This document shows, piece by piece, positions 43,009-44,623 of a stretch of 44,623 nt of DNA. A model generated the notes under the pieces. The model was not told the DNA's origin and searched no databases. It saw only the letters and a list, made by a program, of their open reading frames with translations. A program made the translations under genes and the position numbers. Each line of letters opens with the position of its first letter. Within the stretch, counting starts at the first letter, position 1. The stretch spans positions 1-44,623 of the forward strand of contig CALXMP010000018.1 of assembly GCA_944389505.1 (NCBI GenBank). The letters run 5' to 3'. The stretch comes from an uncultured Spirochaetaceae bacterium. GTDB taxonomy: Bacteria > Spirochaetota > Spirochaetia > Sphaerochaetales > Sphaerochaetaceae.

Positions 43009-44520
43009 ATGTTTCTGCAGCTCGAAGGCATTTCCTTTTCATACCCAGGTTCCGGGTGTGCTTTGTTTTCCGGTTTGTCATTATCTTTTTCCGAAGGCTG
43101 GACAGTAATAGCAGGTGCGAATGGCACAGGCAAGAGTACGCTTATATCCATAGCCTCTGGACTTCTCATGCCCGATTCCGGCCGTGTGAGAAGAAGCGGG
43201 GATGTGATACTCTGCCCACAGGTATTCGAAGGACTCCAGCCAGAGGACTGGAGCGATATCTTCTCAGGCGACAACCATGTAGGGATGCTGAAATCCTCAC
43301 TAGCGCTCACGGATGAGATGATAGAAAGGGAGCATAGCCTCTCTGGAGGTGAGAAGAAGAGACTTCAGCTTCTTGCAGCCCTCTCCCACTCCCCTGAGAT
43401 TCTCATACTCGATGAACCTACGAACCACCTTGATGCATACAGCAGAGATCTTATGATAAGGGCTCTCAGGACATTCAGCGGCATAGGGATCATTGTCTCC
43501 CATGACAGGACATTCGCCTCTGCCCTTTCACACAGGACAATACTCCTTGAGCGCGGTACGGACAAAGCTGCATCGATTGAAGACATTCCGCTGCCTCTGC
43601 CTGAAGCGCTTGATGAGAGTGAGAGAAGGAGAAAATCAGGACGCAGCTCATACGACAGCATCCTATCAGCTATATCCGACGAGAATGCAATCGCTGCAAA
43701 ACTGAGCGAAAGAAGCCGCGAAAAGCAGAGAGGATTGTCGAAAAGAGGCATAAGCAGCAAGGACCATGATGCAAAGGCAAAGATCGATGGAGCACGCCTG
43801 ACAGGCAGGGATGCCTCCCTTGATGGTGCCATGAGGAACCATATTTCGCACTCAAGGCAGCTGGAGGAGAAACTTTCCGCAATGGGGAAGCCTCTTATGA
43901 GGAAAAAAGGATTGACGCTTATCACGGGCATGCATGTCCCGGACCTGTCATTTCCTGAATCGATTCTTGCTATCGGGGACTATACGCTCTCTGTTCCAGC
44001 ATTGTCCATAAAAGCTGGCTCACACATTGCGCTCAAGGGAAGGAATGGAAGCGGAAAGACGCTCTTCCTCCGCTCGTTTCATGAGCATCTGATCGGACAA
44101 GGCAGGGAACGGCATGTATTATACCTTCCACAGGAATTCACAGGGAATGAGATAAGCAGGATCATCACATCCTTCCTGTCGCTGGAGGATGATGAGAAGG
44201 GAATGATTCTCTCCGATATGTACAGAATGGGCTCAAATCCCTCAGCGCTTTTCTCCAATTCTCTGGCACTTAGCCCTGGAGAGATGAAGAAGCTTGCCAT
44301 TGCGCTTTCGCGGAGGGAGGGTCGGTCTGTACTGCTCATGGATGAACCCACGAACCACCTCGACATAGTCTCAATGAGGATACTGGAGAGGATGTTCCGC
44401 GAGGATGGAAAGAATCTGACGATGATACTCGTCAGCCATGATGAGTCGTTTCTTTCTGCTTGCACGGATACGGTATGGGAAATAATACGGGATGGACAGA
44501 GCGGCAGGCTTACTACATGA
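43009..44520 (+). CDS. ABC-F family ATPase
   Basis: A 503-residue protein with two ABC ATPase domains and no membrane segments. Domain 1: Walker A GANGTGKST (36-44), signature LSGGE (112-116), Walker B LILDEPTNHLD. Domain 2: GRNGSGKT (345-352), a degenerate signature LSPGE (422-426), LLMDEPTNHLD. The linker between them (about 205-300) is basic and helical as in ABC-F ribosome-binding factors, which act on the ribosome in translation or antibiotic protection. GGAGG precedes the ATG. Which subgroup (Uup, EttA, Vga-like) cannot be told by eye; a duplicated-domain transporter ATPase is the alternative. Confidence 0.82.
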   Translation: MFLQLEGISFSYPGSGCALFSGLSLSFSEGWTVIAGANGTGKSTLISIASGLLMPDSGRVRRSGDVILCPQVFEGLQPEDWSDIFSGDNHVGMLKSSLALTDEMIEREHSLSGGEKKRLQLLAALSHSPEILILDEPTNHLDAYSRDLMIRALRTFSGIGIIVSHDRTFASALSHRTILLERGTDKAASIEDIPLPLPEALDESERRRKSGRSSYDSILSAISDENAIAAKLSERSREKQRGLSKRGISSKDHDAKAKIDGARLTGRDASLDGAMRNHISHSRQLEEKLSAMGKPLMRKKGLTLITGMHVPDLSFPESILAIGDYTLSVPALSIKAGSHIALKGRNGSGKTLFLRSFHEHLIGQGRERHVLYLPQEFTGNEISRIITSFLSLEDDEKGMILSDMYRMGSNPSALFSNSLALSPGEMKKLAIALSRREGRSVLLMDEPTNHLDIVSMRILERMFREDGKNLTMILVSHDESFLSACTDTVWEIIRDGQSGRLTT

Positions 44521-44582
44521 AAGACAAAGGGCAGGAATCGCTCCCTGGAGACTGTAAATAAGTTTGTGGACATTTGAGAAAG

Positions 44583-44618
44583 CTCCTAAGCTGGAAGGAA
44601 GAAGGCATAGGAGTTTTT
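44583..44618 (+). terminator. Possible terminator after ABC-F gene
   Basis: CTCCTA (44583-44588) and TAGGAG (44608-44613) can pair, followed by TTTTTG. The loop is long (19 bases), so it is weaker than the other terminators. It may belong to another element that begins near 44551. Confidence 0.4.
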
Positions 44619-44623
44619 GTTAT

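Noticed and set aside
1-44623. CRISPR arrays, rRNA or tRNA genes
   Set aside because: No regularly spaced direct repeats and no tRNA cloverleaf or rRNA-like stretches were found by reading.

Overview
The window looks like part of a Gram-negative, probably spirochaete-type chromosome. This rests on the overall protein flavour (PcnB and HrpA forms, a DUF1703-type AAA protein, diacylglycerol glycosyltransferases, several outer-membrane barrels). It is an inference, not a database match. No rRNA, tRNA or CRISPR array was found.

Region 1 (about 0.17-11.7 kb, minus strand) is one long operon that reads as an undescribed-looking chaperone-usher surface fibre system. It encodes a PapD-like chaperone, an 1160-residue usher, and ten consecutive secreted beta-sandwich subunits. 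Most subunits end in the strand pattern G-x-Y followed by alternating hydrophobics. Two features stand out. The usher has three predicted N-terminal membrane helices and a roughly 200-residue Glu/Asp-rich linker ahead of its barrel. An 11-base poly-G tract (C on the plus strand) lies in the promoter/leader region, where it could switch expression by slippage.

Region 2 (11.7-15.5 kb, minus) holds a small lipoprotein, ilvE, a Nudix hydrolase, a small membrane protein and the NAD(P)HX repair enzyme nnr.

Region 3 (15.8-33.7 kb, mixed strands) is a surface-polysaccharide and glycolipid region. It contains a GT4 transferase, a Wzi-like outer-membrane barrel, an MMPL/RND exporter, a Wzx-like flippase, a Gtf3-like transferase and a DUF115-like protein. 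It also has a nonulosonic-acid pair (NeuB-like synthase plus a cytidylyltransferase fused to a KdsC-like phosphatase), two Caps_synth/GT32-like transferases, and two glycosyltransferases of lipid-glycosylating families. A further outer-membrane barrel closes it. The middle part is visibly more AT-rich than the flanks.

Region 4 (33.8-44.5 kb) is mostly housekeeping: a YhhQ-type queuosine-precursor transporter overlapping a small radical-SAM gene (candidate queuine salvage), a P-loop protein with an Asp23-like C-terminus, an AAA/PD-(D/E)XK protein, pcnB divergent from hisS, a DEAH-box helicase and an ABC-F ATPase.

Promoter architecture is notable. Several genes without a Shine-Dalgarno sequence have a -10-like hexamer, often an extended one (TGnTATAAT), only 6-10 nt before the start codon. 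This suggests leaderless or nearly leaderless mRNAs. Genes inside the fibre operon instead mostly have strong SD sites.
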